A stretch of 64,000 bases of DNA, from the NCBI RefSeq assembly GCF_020085105.1, contig NC_058059.1, positions 22,216,042 to 22,280,041 of the forward strand, read 5' to 3'. A program made the position numbers and the translations under genes. Positions 63,592 to 64,000 of the stretch are shown here, piece after piece; the stretch's first letter is position 1; the number at the start of each line of letters is the position of its first letter. The notes beneath the pieces are model-generated. The model saw only the letters and a list, made by a program, of their open reading frames with translations, was not told where the DNA came from and ran no database searches. This DNA is from Siniperca chuatsi (lineage: Eukaryota; Chordata; Actinopteri; Centrarchiformes; Sinipercidae).

Positions 63592-63799
63592 TCAGAAAAT
63601 AAAACTCTGAAGATGATCCTGGAGTTTGCGAGGCTCTGAATGATGAGCAGTTTGTGAAGGAACGAGCACACAACAACAAGTCTTTCTCCAAGTTTAACTT
63701 TCTTATTTACCTCCAAAACAAGAATAGACGAATAGATGTAAAAGTTCTTCAGGGAAAGAAACTTCCACTGTGGGCCTGTCATGCAGTGCTTCCACCAGT
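63592..63799 (-). CDS. Possible two terminal exons of an unidentified gene
   Basis: I do not recognise this product. On the - strand an acceptor (ctcttaatccag) precedes 63799-63711, which ends at a donor (GGAG|gtaaat). A 75-bp intron ends ttcag at 63636, and 63635-63592 runs to TGA. Phases agree. The reading contains ALHDRPTVEVSFPEELLHLF, then EPRKLQDHLQSFIF before the stop, with a protein-like composition. The rest of the gene would lie to the right of the window. No poly(A) signal was fixed. The longer open frame overlapping this place in another frame lacks protein-like features. It may be chance; the short intron and weak second acceptor reduce confidence. Confidence 0.35.
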
Positions 63800-64000
63800 C
63801 TGGATTAAGAGAGAACATAATCACAGTTGAGATGTTCAAAAAACAGACTGCTTGACCTTCTGCAGAGGTCTGGCACAAAGTCTGGTACTTTTTAAAGGAT
63901 AGTGGATAAATCAATTCAGTGCCTCACAAAACTCAAACTTTAATTTCTGAAGTTTTGGAAAGCCCTGACATTATTTGAATTTTAAATATTTGTCGATGCC

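Overview
The window is nuclear DNA from a ray-finned fish, most likely a percomorph teleost. Genes are split into GT-AG exons, microsatellites are abundant, intergenic DNA is full of short dispersed repeats, and the proteins resemble their human counterparts exon by exon. There is no operon structure, no prophage and no CRISPR array.

Layout from left to right. (1) 253-3003, + strand: the last four exons of complement component C7, from the second sushi domain to the stop codon. (2) 4505-21091, - strand: a complete 17-exon complement component C6 gene coding for 940 residues, convergent with c7. Both products act in the terminal complement pathway and build the membrane attack complex outside the cell. 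(3) 25492-29327, - strand: rgs7bp, six exons, a palmitoylated membrane anchor for R7-family RGS proteins. (4) 32538-40198, - strand: rnf180, a RING-type E3 ligase with a C-terminal membrane anchor, seven coding exons and a noncoding first exon next to a CRE/CCAAT promoter. (5) 42075-43325, + strand: an intronless htr1a gene coding for the 5-HT1A serotonin receptor. rnf180 and htr1a are divergent, with start codons about 3.1 kb apart. (6) 43579-63591: about 20 kb with no recognisable gene, made of microsatellites, LINE remnants, DNA-transposon pieces and dispersed repeats. (7) 63592-63799, - strand: two possible terminal exons of a gene I could not identify.

Functionally there are two blocks. 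c7 and c6 are adjacent tail-to-tail, as in other vertebrates. rgs7bp, rnf180 and htr1a form the block known from human 5q12; RGS7BP and 5-HT1A both belong to Gi/o signalling in neurons, but a shared regulatory unit is only an inference.

I found no new gene system. The most unusual structure is a roughly 1-kb minisatellite in c6 intron 1. It runs into the first coding exon and carries about 19 extra copies of a splice-donor-like sequence. Other items worth checking are a GC-AG intron in c6, foldback elements of one family at five places, a perfect 20-bp hairpin near 63.37 kb, and the unidentified terminal exons.
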